Positions 25,236-34,382 are shown, counted from the stretch's first letter. The stretch: 64,000 bases of DNA from Dawidia cretensis (GCF_018598175.1 NZ_JAHESE010000001.1:744001-808000), one strand, 5' to 3'. Program-made: numbers and translations. The notes: generated from the sequence alone by a model not told the origin.

Positions 25236-25449
25236 GTAGAATGTTGTTAAGATAGTAGGAATGCCACACCGATCCTTTCGATGCGCTTATCCAGGGCATA
25301 GCGTTAACAAATTCAAAAACAAAAAGCCATTTCGGCGGTCCGTTAGCAGTGTAGCAACGACGTATCTCCTGGATTAATTGGGGAGAGAATTAGTGACCGA
25401 GCTTCTCCGAGGAAGGATCAGCGAATAAGAATATCCACAATTGACGGTG
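25236..25449 (-). promoter_or_regulatory. Long 5' leader of the DEAD-box helicase gene
   Basis: About 205 bases separate the predicted start of transcription from the ATG. The leader has no convincing reading frame. Its length suggests control by RNA structure; this is inferred from the promoter position only. Confidence 0.4.
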
Positions 25450-25480
25450 CAAAGGTAGCCTTAAAAAGGCTGTAAACCAA
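25450..25480 (-). promoter_or_regulatory. Promoter of the helicase gene
   Basis: On the minus strand TTG (25480-25478), a 20-base spacer and TACCTTTG (25457-25450) match the consensus. The spacer contains the palindrome GCCTTAAAAAGGC. Confidence 0.6.
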
Positions 25481-25636
25481 TCTGCGCATGCGCCGTGCCC
25501 GCGTGCATCTCCAGTAAATCAGTTGAAAAACACACTATAAGCCCTGCATTGCGTTAAAAGGCGTTGCTAAATTATTTTAGCGATGCCTCATGATCGAGTA
25601 ATTTAGCGTACCTTTGAAGACTTATTCAGCGCTACC

Positions 25637-25738
25637 ATGGTCCTTTTGCATGAAATGCTTCCTCGGGACTTTGTTCTGTCGACACTCGATAAGGTAATTT
25701 TACATGCTAATCTCGTCCTGTTTAATGACTATGTGTGA
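25637..25738 (+). CDS. Possible 33-codon frame upstream of a small gene
   Basis: An ATG at 25637 opens a 33-residue frame ending NDYV-stop, 20 bases after a TACCTTTG box (25609-25616). It may be an upstream frame in the leader of the gene at 25775, or chance. No domain is recognisable. Confidence 0.25.
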   Translation: MVLLHEMLPRDFVLSTLDKVILHANLVLFNDYV

Positions 25739-25774
25739 CGAGCAAATAGTTTTTTACACATATAAATAAGAATC

Positions 25775-26113
25775 ATGAGCTACGATCTGCCCAACCGAAA
25801 ATATGCGCCTCTTTGGAGCAAGTATCGCCCTGTTATCCTGAAAATGATGATCGACTCGCTTCAGGAGCCGCAACAGTACCAGCTTATGCGCCATGAATTT
25901 CAGGCGCTTGACGAGGGTAAGAAGAAGAGCATAGGTTTCAGCTTGCAGGTTTTCAAAAACAAGGCGCTGAACGATATTAAAAGTTCTGAAGTAGCCCAGG
26001 ATCTGTTGCATATGCTGCTGCAATCCCGTAAGGGTATTGAGCTGATGGATAGCAATACGTTCGAAATTTCCCTTGACCGACAGCTGATCTTGCACGTCAG
26101 CAAAGCGGCGTAA
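25775..26113 (+). CDS. Hypothetical protein
   Basis: This 112-residue protein starts MSYDLPNRKYAPLWSKYRPV and is largely helical with many charged residues (LMRHEFQALDEGKKKS). It has no signal peptide, membrane segment or known motif. The TACCTTTG box at 25609 could drive it with a leader of about 150 bases. It runs convergent to a truncated serine hydrolase. I cannot suggest a function. Confidence 0.6.
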   Translation: MSYDLPNRKYAPLWSKYRPVILKMMIDSLQEPQQYQLMRHEFQALDEGKKKSIGFSLQVFKNKALNDIKSSEVAQDLLHMLLQSRKGIELMDSNTFEISLDRQLILHVSKAA

Positions 26114-26125
26114 TAAGGACGAACC

Positions 26126-27253
26126 TCACTTCACTTTCTTTCCGACGATTTCGCGCCCGCCCTGGTGAAGGGTGACGCTTGCGATAGCTCCCGAAGCATT
26201 TTGGTGGAACGTTAGTTGTGCTTCTACTACCTTATAGAAGAAGACGTTCTGTGCCCTGGCGAATACCGGGAAATTTTCCTGGCCCGTCGCCTGGGCGAAC
26301 AGTTGCTTTTCTTCCCGCGTTACTGTCAGGATGAAACCGGGCGCAAGCTCGTATTGGCCAATGTAGGTTTCCAACACGGCTATCTCCACAGGCACTTCTG
26401 CTATCTCGATAACGGGAGGCTTGCCATCTGTTACGGGGACGTTCGTATCCAATAGGTGCAGGCCGATGTCGTCGACACCTATTGCCGAATTCGTCAGGAC
26501 CACGACGCCTTTCTTACCGTTCTTTTGGAAGCCGGAAAATGCGCGGTAGCCGCCCGTGCCGCCGCTGTGCGTGATGATCTCCACGCCATTGACGTTCGCG
26601 AGGTGCCAGCCCAGGCCTACCTGGGGTGCTGTGTCTGCCGGGCGTGTGTTTGTCTGCGCCAACTGCATGGCTGGATACAACTTGCTGTTGCCCTGTCCCA
26701 TGTTGGCGCGTATATACCTGACCATGTCCACGACGTCAGATCGAATGCCACCGGCTCCGGCTAAGATTGGTAGATCCCAGTTCTCTACTGCCACACCTTC
26801 ACTGTAGCCCTGTGCCAGGTTCTTTTTCATGGATGGTAAGGTAACGCGCGTATTGGCCATGCCCAGGGGGTTAGCAATAACGTCGACCATTAACTTTTCA
26901 TATGTAGTTTTTTTCTGCGTTGCCAGGATGTGCCCCAATAGGCCTACGGCATAATTCGAGTATTCGTACTGTGAGCCGATGTCGCGTGGAAGAGTATAAC
27001 CTTTCAGGAAATCATATAACTGCTTCTCGGTATAGTCGGCGTAGGGGTTTGCCGGGTTGGCGGGGGTAAAGTTGTCCGGAAGCCTGGGGAGTGACGAGGT
27101 GTGATTGGAAAGATTGACCAGCTTGATCGTTTCGCCATTCCGGGTGGGAGCGGTGACCCCGGCGGGTAAATACGTTCTCAGCGCCTCTTTTGTTTTGAAG
27201 TATGCAGCGTATTCGCAGGGACAGCGCCGGCAGCGGAACCATAAGCCTGACAA
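26126..27253 (-). pseudogene. 5'-truncated serine hydrolase (beta-lactamase family)
   Basis: From about residue 20 this frame reads as a serine hydrolase: TYLPAGVTAPTRNGETIKL, then LVNLSNHTSSLPRLPDNF, the YxN-type YEYSNYAVG, and HSGGTGGY, followed by a C-terminal beta domain. The N-terminal 90 or so residues, which include the signal peptide and the catalytic SxxK, are missing and replaced by an unrelated stretch (RCRRCPCEYAAY). Without the nucleophile it cannot act as a hydrolase, so it is best read as a pseudogene left by a deletion around 27200. The rest of the frame is intact, so the loss may be recent. Confidence 0.75.
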
Positions 27254-27555
27254 TTGAATACAATTGTACAGTCTATTGATCTATACATCCAACGCCGCCA
27301 CCATGGTTCTGTCGAATGCAGCGATCGAATGTTCAGGTCGTTTATCGAAAACGTTCTCTCCTGGTTTTTCAGTCCCCTGTACAGGGTATTGATTCCCGAG
27401 CGCTACTACCCTATATAGAGGTAAAACCGGAAACTTCGGGTACTTATTTGGAACTATTCTAAACTCAATCTAATATCGCACAAAATAAAGCCGTACGGCG
27501 GCAACCGTACGGCTATCCGGTAACCCGGAGCAATTAAACGGAACATTTAAAAGCA
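27254..27555. other. Gap upstream of the TonB receptor
   Basis: About 300 bases without a gene. The sole clear structure is a perfect 10-bp hairpin, AGCCGTACGG with CCGTACGGCT (27489-27514), about 40 bases before the receptor ATG. It could be a regulatory structure in the leader or the end of an earlier transcript; no T-run follows. Confidence 0.4.
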
Positions 27556-29886
27556 ATGCAAAGTAGACAAATTTTGCTCATGGCTTTGCTATGTGTGTGC
27601 GGTATTTCATCGCAAGCACAGACAGGGTCGATTCGCGGTACTATACTTGACAAAGCAGGTGAGCCCGCTATAGGATTGATGGTCAAGATCAAAGACCTCT
27701 CCCTCGGTGCAGCGTCCGACCAGAATGGCTCGTTTGTCATCGAAAACGTTGCGCCTGGAAATTATATACTTCTCATTACGGGTATCGGCTTTCAATCTAT
27801 ACAACAATCTATACACGTAGCTGCGGGCGAAGAATCGGCAATTTCGCTTCATGTTGAGCCATCTTCTACCGAACTGGAAGAGGTCATGGTGATGGGCCGA
27901 TCCGATGTGCAAGAGGTAAACCGGCTGGCCTATAATGTCACGGCCATCGATGCCACGCAATTACACAATACAACACTCGACCTGGCAGGCGCTCTCGACC
28001 GTGTGTCTGGTGTACGCGTACGTGAATCAGGTGGCGTCGGGTCGAGTTTCGATCTTTCCCTGAACGGATTTTCCGGCAACCACGTACGGTACTTTATAGA
28101 TGGCATACCGATGGAGGGATTTGGTTCTTCCTTTCAAATTAATAATATTCCCATTAACCTGGCAGAGCGCCTTGAAGTGTACAAGGGTGTTGTGCCGATA
28201 TCGCTGGGTTCTGACGCACTGGGCGGTGCCATCAACATTGTTACCAGCGAACGCTATAGAAATTATTTGGATGTCTCGTATTCCTACGGCTCCTTCAATA
28301 CCCACAGAACAGTTATCAATGCTGGTGTCACATCAAAAACCGGTCTGACGGTACAGATAAACGCCTTTCAGAATTACTCTGATAATGATTACAAAGTAAA
28401 GGTAGATGCTGCCGATATCTATACCGGTGCTTATACGCCGAATGCCTGGGTGCGTCGTTTTCATGACACCTATCACAATGAAACCCTCATTGCTAATGTA
28501 GGTGTATTGAAAAAAAAGTATGCGGATAAGCTGTTATTTGGTATAACACTCGGACAGAACTATAAAGAAATTCAGACGGGTGCCCGAATGGTATCTGTCT
28601 TTGGCGGCTGGCACCGCCGCGGGGATATTGTGATGCCTTCGATCAAATACAAAAAGCAGGATTTGATCAAAGGTCTGGATGTTGTGTTTAACGCCAACTT
28701 CAATTTAGGAACCGAGCAAAATATCGACACGGTCAATGCCCGCTTTGACTGGTATGGCAACCGCAAGCCGAATGGATCCGGCGCCGGCGGCGAAAGATCC
28801 CGGAGCCTGTATAAGTATAAAAACAATAACGGGATCGCCACGGCATCCATCAATTATCGCCTGTCGGATCGCCACACATTTGCCATGAGCAACTTATTTA
28901 CCACGTTCGATCGCAATGGCGCGGATGTGCTCAGCCCGGCGATGATCGATCCTCCACAGGAGACACAGAAAAATGTGTTGGGTATGAGCTACGCATATGG
29001 GGTGGAGGATAAAGTGAACGTGTCTGTGTTTGGTAAGTATATCAACCAACGGGTTGTCAAATATGTAGAGACGCCCGCCGAAACGACCACCAAACTTGGA
29101 TATGGTATCGTGGCGACCTATTTCTTCTCGCGTGCGTTGCAACTGAAGGGGTCTTACGAGCTTACGAACAGAATGCCCGAAGCGACGGAGCTGTTCGGAG
29201 ATGTTGAAAACCAGCAAGGCAATCCTGACCTATTGCCGGAGAAGAGTAATAATATAAACGTAGGTGTGACCTACAACTTTGCGACAAGTTCCAGCAGCCG
29301 GTTCCTGGTAAATGCCAATGCTATTTACCGCGATGCCACCGATTACATTTTTCCAATCCTTAATCAAAATCAATCCGCGCTCGTTTCCGATAACCGCGAA
29401 GGGGTCAGGACCGTGGGTGGTGATGGTGAAATCCGGTATTCCTATAAGAAATGGTTGTCCGCAGGAGGCACGCTTACGTATCAATTCGTGCGGAATATGC
29501 AGATGTATGAGCCTGAATTCACGGGTGTGAGCCCGGTGTATAAGGATCAGATGCCAAACAAGCCTTTCCTGTTTGGTAATGCGGACGTATCGATTACGCT
29601 TCGAAACATAAGTGCGCAGGGCGATCGCCTCAACATTGGCTACAACCTGTTATATGTTCACGCATTCTATCTGTATTGGCCCAGTCGTGGCGGCGATAAG
29701 CTTGATATTCCCGGCCAGACAACCCACGACATAAACATTGTATACAGTATGAAGGATGGTCGCTATAATGTCGGTGTAGAAGCCAGAAATATCACCAATG
29801 CTCTGCCGTATGACAACTTCAGCCTTCAGAAGCCCGGCCGTGCGTTCTACGTAAACGTTCGCTATTTCCTTAACAAAGACAAATAA
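27556..29886 (+). CDS. TonB-dependent receptor, siderophore-type
   Basis: This 776-residue outer-membrane receptor has a signal peptide (LLMALLCVCGISSQAQ), a carboxypeptidase-regulatory-like domain (about 24-105), a plug domain (about 115-225, LGGAINIVTSERY) and a 22-strand-type barrel ending AFYVNVRYFLNK. The gene is followed by a DUF4374 lipoprotein, two small membrane proteins and a PepSY membrane protein. That order is that of siderophore or xenosiderophore uptake loci such as XusABC of Bacteroides, so an iron-chelate substrate is likely. No Fur box was recognised with confidence. Confidence 0.92.
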   Translation: MQSRQILLMALLCVCGISSQAQTGSIRGTILDKAGEPAIGLMVKIKDLSLGAASDQNGSFVIENVAPGNYILLITGIGFQSIQQSIHVAAGEESAISLHVEPSSTELEEVMVMGRSDVQEVNRLAYNVTAIDATQLHNTTLDLAGALDRVSGVRVRESGGVGSSFDLSLNGFSGNHVRYFIDGIPMEGFGSSFQINNIPINLAERLEVYKGVVPISLGSDALGGAINIVTSERYRNYLDVSYSYGSFNTHRTVINAGVTSKTGLTVQINAFQNYSDNDYKVKVDAADIYTGAYTPNAWVRRFHDTYHNETLIANVGVLKKKYADKLLFGITLGQNYKEIQTGARMVSVFGGWHRRGDIVMPSIKYKKQDLIKGLDVVFNANFNLGTEQNIDTVNARFDWYGNRKPNGSGAGGERSRSLYKYKNNNGIATASINYRLSDRHTFAMSNLFTTFDRNGADVLSPAMIDPPQETQKNVLGMSYAYGVEDKVNVSVFGKYINQRVVKYVETPAETTTKLGYGIVATYFFSRALQLKGSYELTNRMPEATELFGDVENQQGNPDLLPEKSNNINVGVTYNFATSSSSRFLVNANAIYRDATDYIFPILNQNQSALVSDNREGVRTVGGDGEIRYSYKKWLSAGGTLTYQFVRNMQMYEPEFTGVSPVYKDQMPNKPFLFGNADVSITLRNISAQGDRLNIGYNLLYVHAFYLYWPSRGGDKLDIPGQTTHDINIVYSMKDGRYNVGVEARNITNALPYDNFSLQKPGRAFYVNVRYFLNKDK

Positions 29887-29905
29887 TCAATAATCAACTA
29901 TATAT

Positions 29906-31111
29906 ATGAATATTAAAATCAAACTGGCAGCATTGCTTGTTGCTATGACATTTGTGGTATCGTGCTCGGATGACGATGACAACGATGCCGCGAACTCCGG
30001 TAACTTCATTCTGACCGTAACGCCGTTTGCAGCTACTGGCGTTGCCGACTACCTGCTGACTGCCAGCAGCCTGGATACTGGTAAAATAACAACGGAAGGA
30101 AACGGTATCGAGCAAGACGGCACATACCGCTACTATGTAACGCATAATAACAAGTTCTTCAGCATGCTCTACGGTCAGGGCAACCCGGGCGCGGTAACGG
30201 CGTACAATATTTTGGACGGTAAACTGAATAAGTTAACAAATTTCCAGACAGAGACCGTGCAAGCATTTGCGCCTGTGAACGATGATCTGCTGTTGATAAA
30301 AATTTCGAGAAATCTCACTGCCCCCAGCTCGTTGTGGTATAAGGTCAACACCGAAAGCCTCACCATAACTTCCGAGGGTACCATCAATACATTGGAGATG
30401 ACAGGCTTGGAAGAGCTGGCACACTTTACGTGGGTAAAACAGGTAGGCAACAAAGTGTTCGCGCCGTACCAGACGATCAAAGACAGAAACTTTAATACAG
30501 ATTATCCCGATCAGGCCTGGATTGCAGTGTTTAACTACGCCGATATGAAACTGGAAAAGGTCATTGAAGACGATCGGACCAGCTTTATCGGCAGCTACTT
30601 CAAGGACGGACTTAATGTGGCTGAAAATGGCGATGTGTACGCATACTCACCCTCTGCCGCAACAACCAACGGCGAGCTATCGTCTACGAAGAAGTCTGCT
30701 ATTACCCGTATCAAAGCCGGTACGACGGAGTTTGATGATTATTATTTCGACGTAGAGGCCGCGAGCGGCGGCATGAATATCACGTCATGGCTGTACGTGG
30801 GCAACAACAACTATATTGTTCATTCTCAGACTGAATCAGAAAGAACTGCTTACCCCGCGGGTCTCCACGTAGGTGTTGTCAATGTAGTGGATAAGACGTA
30901 TAAGCCTGTTACAGGTCTTCCCGAAGTGGCAGACATCGTTGGTCTTACCACGAATAATTACACGCCGAAAGATGGCCGCACAGGTTACCTGGGTGTAACG
31001 CTGAAAACTGGCGTTAGCTACGTATACAAAATTGACGTAACGACGCAGACCGCAACACGAGGCCTGGAAGTCGAAGGCGGCGGAATTACGGCTATCCAGC
31101 ACCTGGACTAA
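29906..31111 (+). CDS. DUF4374 lipoprotein (XusB-like ligand-binding protein)
   Basis: This 401-residue lipoprotein has the lipobox VVSC with Cys20, followed by an acidic stretch SDDDDND, a signature often linked to surface export of Bacteroidota lipoproteins. The body is beta-rich with repeated motifs (YYVTHNNKFFSMLYGQGNPG) in keeping with a beta-propeller of the DUF4374 family. XusB, as I recall it, is of this family and captures ferric siderophores at the surface. The gene lies 19 bases after the TonB receptor and is almost certainly co-transcribed. Confidence 0.87.
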   Translation: MNIKIKLAALLVAMTFVVSCSDDDDNDAANSGNFILTVTPFAATGVADYLLTASSLDTGKITTEGNGIEQDGTYRYYVTHNNKFFSMLYGQGNPGAVTAYNILDGKLNKLTNFQTETVQAFAPVNDDLLLIKISRNLTAPSSLWYKVNTESLTITSEGTINTLEMTGLEELAHFTWVKQVGNKVFAPYQTIKDRNFNTDYPDQAWIAVFNYADMKLEKVIEDDRTSFIGSYFKDGLNVAENGDVYAYSPSAATTNGELSSTKKSAITRIKAGTTEFDDYYFDVEAASGGMNITSWLYVGNNNYIVHSQTESERTAYPAGLHVGVVNVVDKTYKPVTGLPEVADIVGLTTNNYTPKDGRTGYLGVTLKTGVSYVYKIDVTTQTATRGLEVEGGGITAIQHLD

Positions 31112-31133
31112 TACAAGCAGTAATTTTTTAAGT

Positions 31134-31178
31134 AAGACTCGTTAGCACCGGCGCACCAACGTCAGGCTAACGAGTCTT
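31134..31178 (+). repeat. Perfect 13-bp hairpin inside the uptake operon
   Basis: AAGACTCGTTAGC pairs perfectly with GCTAACGAGTCTT around a 19-base loop, 23 bases after the DUF4374 stop. There is no T-run, so it may limit, rather than end, transcription of the downstream membrane genes or protect the upstream mRNA end. Confidence 0.6.
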
Positions 31179-31197
31179 CCCATTGAGAACCTTTCTT

Positions 31198-31518
31198 ATG
31201 ATCACTACATTCTACTTCATCCAGTTGATTGCTTTTCAGCTTTGGTATATCACATCGGAGCAGGTCGATCCGCCGGCATACCTGCGCAGTCTGCTGCGTC
31301 ACAAACAGGCCTGTCGCATCCTGAGTGCGGCACTGCTGCTGGCTGTTGCCGTATTGTTTGTCGTACGGTTTGGGTGGATGACGGGGATATGTGCGAGTAT
31401 AATTGGTTTGATGGGTGTCGGATCGCTTGCGGTGCTGGTTAACCCATTTCGGTATGTAAATGAAACAGGAGTGGTTGTGCTGTATGCGTTTTTTCTGATG
31501 CTGGAATTTTTAATTTGA
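31198..31518 (+). CDS. Small membrane protein of the iron-uptake operon (DUF3325-like)
   Basis: This 106-residue protein has three hydrophobic segments (about residues 3-18, 42-62, 62-105 in two parts) and no known catalytic motif. Its position between a DUF4374 gene and a PepSY gene, and its size and membrane layout, recall the DUF3325 proteins of PiuB-type iron operons. I chose ATG 31198 (MITTFYFIQLIAFQ) rather than the upstream TTG. It nearly touches the following small gene. Confidence 0.65.
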   Translation: MITTFYFIQLIAFQLWYITSEQVDPPAYLRSLLRHKQACRILSAALLLAVAVLFVVRFGWMTGICASIIGLMGVGSLAVLVNPFRYVNETGVVVLYAFFLMLEFLI

Positions 31519-31523
31519 TCATT

Positions 31524-31802
31524 ATGCCTGCCAATAAGAAATACCTGACGAAATCACCGTGGCTGCGATTGGCTAAGATACTGGCCGGCGTTGTCGGCGG
31601 ATATACGGTTATGTTTAGCTTCCACATGTTGCTGACAAAGCTGTTTCCGTCAGAGAATGTTATTGTTACGTCTTTTTTCACGGGCTACATTCTGTGGGCG
31701 ATTCTTTTGCTTGTGGCGTTCCTTGTCAGGAACGTGTGGAAAGTTTGGGCGGCTTATGCCATCCTTACCCTTTTATTTTTACTTCCTTATTTGATCTCTT
31801 AA
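31524..31802 (+). CDS. Small membrane protein of the iron-uptake operon (DUF3649-like)
   Basis: This 92-residue protein (MPANKKYLTKSPWLRLAKIL) has three hydrophobic segments at about 18-35, 45-65 and 72-90. The start, a basic and Leu-rich segment leading into GGYTVMFSFHMLL, resembles DUF3649 proteins, which accompany PepSY iron-reductase-like proteins. ATG 31524 is preferred over the TTG at 31515. It is followed by the PepSY gene after nine bases. Confidence 0.65.
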   Translation: MPANKKYLTKSPWLRLAKILAGVVGGYTVMFSFHMLLTKLFPSENVIVTSFFTGYILWAILLLVAFLVRNVWKVWAAYAILTLLFLLPYLIS

Positions 31803-31811
31803 GTGCCGGCC

Positions 31812-33512
31812 ATGGATAATCGTAACTACAATATTTACTTCCATACGCATACCATCAGTGGCATTTTCATTTGCGCGTTGTTGTACGTGATGTTTTTTGC
31901 GGGCTCGTTCTCCTTTTTCAAGGATGATATTGCGGCGTGGCAGAAAAATGAATCGATCACGGCACAGCGCGGTGTTACAGAAAGAGATTTTAAGCATGTG
32001 CTGGATTCGCTTGCGGCGAATCATACGTTGAAAGGTCGCGATATTGAGTTTTCCATGCAACGGCACGGTATGGGCGCGTATGTGTCCATGTCGGCTTCGC
32101 ATGATAGCACGGTGAAGGCGAAAGTGAAGAAGAAGCCGGAGGAGCGAAAGAAGGGTAGGGGTAGAGGCCGCGGAGGGCGTGGGGGAAATGATGACTCGGC
32201 TTTCTTTACGTACAATTTCGGGCAGAAGAAAGTTGTCGAATATCAGGCGGGATATGATATGGGGGAATTTTTGTATCGGCTTCATTTTCTTGCTCAATTG
32301 AATGTTATTCCCATTTACCTGGGCGCGCCGTTTGGTTATTTGCTGGCGGGAATTGTGTCATTCCTTTTTCTGTTTGCGCTTATCACGGGGTTGATGCTGC
32401 ATTGGGACAAGATTGTTTCGAACTTTTTTACGTTCAGGCCGTGGGCAAAATGGAAGACGGTGTGGACGGATCTTCATACAGGGTTGGGGGTGATTCAATT
32501 CCCGTTCCAGTTCATTTTTGCTGTGACAGGGATTGTGCTGATTGCGAATACGTTTTTGATGACGCCGTATGCTACTTATCTGTATAAAGGCGATAGTGAG
32601 AAGATGTATCAGAGCCTGGAGTATTCTGATAGCACGAAGTTTCGGTATGCGTACAAGCCGCTGGCGGCGACGTTTGATTTGAACGATTACATCGCAGGCG
32701 TTGAGCAGAAAATAACGGGAGGGGAAATAAGCCGCGTGGCTATTAAGAATTACCAGGATGATAATATGCACGTGGTCGTGCTTTCCAAGCCGCTGGCGGA
32801 TGCAAGCTTCGCCGGATCCGGGAAGACCATCTATCGGGTCCGCGATCAGAAGGTCCTTCATGAAACCCTGCCGGCAGAGCATGCCAGTTATATCGACAAG
32901 GTAAAGGCACTTATTTATCACTTGCATTTCGGTGACTTCGGAGGTCGGCCGCTGCGGGTGATGTATTTTGTGCTGGGCGCTATGGGGTGTGTAGTGATTA
33001 TATCCGGTATTCTGATTTGGCTGGTGGCTCGCGATAAGAATAGTATACCGAAGCATAAGCGGGTGTTTAACTTTTGGACAGCCAATGTGTTTATGGCCGC
33101 TTGTATGTCGATGCTGCCGGTGACAGCTTTCACGATGATTGTGCTGTTATTTTTAAAGAACGCCGGGCAGTCGGAAATTTACCACTGGTATTTCTACTCG
33201 TGGTTGGCGCTGGGCGTTTACTTCATTGTACGCAGAGATTTGGCAGTAACGAACCGGCAGACGACGCTGCTGTCTGCGGTGACGTGCTTTTTGTTGCCGC
33301 TGCTGGATGGTATCTTAAGGGATAACTGGTTTTGGAATACGTACGCGCGACGGGCGTACGATATACTGTTTATTGATCTGCTGTTCTTATCGCTGGCGGT
33401 AATTAGTGTGGTGGTGTTGATGAAGGTTTGGAAGGCGCAGGCGATTAAGGAAGTTGGATCGGTCACTGCAGTAGAGAAAAAGACGCGACGTACGCGGGAA
33501 GCGGTTCTATAG
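31812..33512 (+). CDS. PepSY-associated TM protein (XusC/PiuB-like)
   Basis: This 566-residue inner-membrane protein begins NIYFHTHTISGIFICALLYV, the usual first helix of PepSY_TM proteins with its conserved His pair, and has further helices near 170-200, 235-260, 375-400 and four at the C-terminus. Such proteins are thought to reduce or release iron from siderophores at the inner membrane. Unusual is a strongly basic insertion, KVKKKPEERKKGRGRGRGG, at about residues 104-123 in the first periplasmic loop. It is the last gene of the uptake operon. Confidence 0.85.
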   Translation: MDNRNYNIYFHTHTISGIFICALLYVMFFAGSFSFFKDDIAAWQKNESITAQRGVTERDFKHVLDSLAANHTLKGRDIEFSMQRHGMGAYVSMSASHDSTVKAKVKKKPEERKKGRGRGRGGRGGNDDSAFFTYNFGQKKVVEYQAGYDMGEFLYRLHFLAQLNVIPIYLGAPFGYLLAGIVSFLFLFALITGLMLHWDKIVSNFFTFRPWAKWKTVWTDLHTGLGVIQFPFQFIFAVTGIVLIANTFLMTPYATYLYKGDSEKMYQSLEYSDSTKFRYAYKPLAATFDLNDYIAGVEQKITGGEISRVAIKNYQDDNMHVVVLSKPLADASFAGSGKTIYRVRDQKVLHETLPAEHASYIDKVKALIYHLHFGDFGGRPLRVMYFVLGAMGCVVIISGILIWLVARDKNSIPKHKRVFNFWTANVFMAACMSMLPVTAFTMIVLLFLKNAGQSEIYHWYFYSWLALGVYFIVRRDLAVTNRQTTLLSAVTCFLLPLLDGILRDNWFWNTYARRAYDILFIDLLFLSLAVISVVVLMKVWKAQAIKEVGSVTAVEKKTRRTREAVL

Positions 33513-33641
33513 CGAGCGGATTATCGCATTCGAGCGGTGTGGTGCGCACAACCTACCCACTGGGTAATTATGGACCACTCCATAGGGTTGCTTTAATGGC
33601 CTGGGCGCATACTGTTACGCTATTTTATTCTGGCATGGATA

Positions 33642-34079
33642 ATGCATCTTTTGGGGTGTATGAGAAGTATAGCGGATAAAATAATCATAACAACAAACGA
33701 TTACCAGCGATTAACGGGATTGATCGGATTTTCTTCATTGAAGGAGAAGATGCCTGAGATCGTGGAGCATTTGCACAGCAAGTTCAGGACGGCCATGATG
33801 TTGCCTCAAGATCGGATCCGGGCAAGTGTAATAACCATGAACTCGAGGGTTCTCTTACGGGAGGTATCACAGGGCAGAGAAGCTACAGTGACTGTCACCT
33901 ATCCCCAGGATGCCAATGGACGTGAAGGGAAAATCTCTGTCTTCTCACCCATAGGTACCGCGTTGTTGGGTCGTCAGGTTGGCGACGAGGTATCCTGGAA
34001 GGTGCCAACCGGAATCGGGCGTTTTGAAGTAGTGAAAATCATTTATCAGCCAGAGGCTGTGGGTCACTATCATTTATAG
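33642..34079 (+). CDS. GreA/GreB C-terminal domain protein (Rnk-like)
   Basis: This 145-residue protein has a short N-terminal coiled region (LKEKMPEIVEHLHSKFRTAM) and a C-terminal FKBP-like GreA/GreB domain (TVTVTYPQDANGREGKISVFSPIGTAL, then GRQVGDEVSWKVP). This is the build of Rnk, which binds RNA polymerase without the long GreA coiled coil. The family affects transcription and nucleotide pools. A start at ATG 33660 (MRSIADKIIITT) is equally possible and may be better, because it begins with the conserved strand. Confidence 0.85.
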   Translation: MHLLGCMRSIADKIIITTNDYQRLTGLIGFSSLKEKMPEIVEHLHSKFRTAMMLPQDRIRASVITMNSRVLLREVSQGREATVTVTYPQDANGREGKISVFSPIGTALLGRQVGDEVSWKVPTGIGRFEVVKIIYQPEAVGHYHL

Positions 34080-34132
34080 GCGATGCAAATGACCTTGTAG
34101 CCAAGCCCAATCTATTGTTAAAATCAATTATT

Positions 34133-34318
34133 ATGCGGGGAATAAAGTTTAAATGCAGTATGCTCGAGTATTCGAAGTTGATTTTGTCGAAGATGACATT
34201 CGACAAGAAATTGTTCAGAAAGGAAGTTAGAAAGGCTTTTCGGTATTTAAATGCGGAGGAGAGGAGGCAGCTTATCGAATGGGTTCGTTCCAAATCCGAA
34301 ATGCTGCGTATTGCATAG
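34133..34318 (+). CDS. Small basic protein of unknown function
   Basis: This 61-residue frame (ATG 34133) has the stretch FDKKLFRKEVRKAFRYLNAEERRQLIEWVRSK, which is strongly helical and basic. The segment after an F-x-K-x-L-F-x-K-E start looks like a family of small Bacteroidota proteins I cannot name. A good terminator follows at once, which supports it being a real gene. It lies 53 bases after the Rnk-like gene. Confidence 0.5.
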   Translation: MRGIKFKCSMLEYSKLILSKMTFDKKLFRKEVRKAFRYLNAEERRQLIEWVRSKSEMLRIA

Positions 34319-34334
34319 CTGTAATTTACTGAAG

Positions 34335-34372
34335 AAGCACTTGCATTAGGTCAAGTGCTTTTTTATTTAACC
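34335..34372 (+). terminator. Intrinsic terminator after the small basic protein gene
   Basis: AAGCACTTG pairs with CAAGTGCTT (9 bp, 8-base loop) and is followed by TTTTATTT. Confidence 0.85.
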
Positions 34373-34382
34373 TCAGGTGTGA

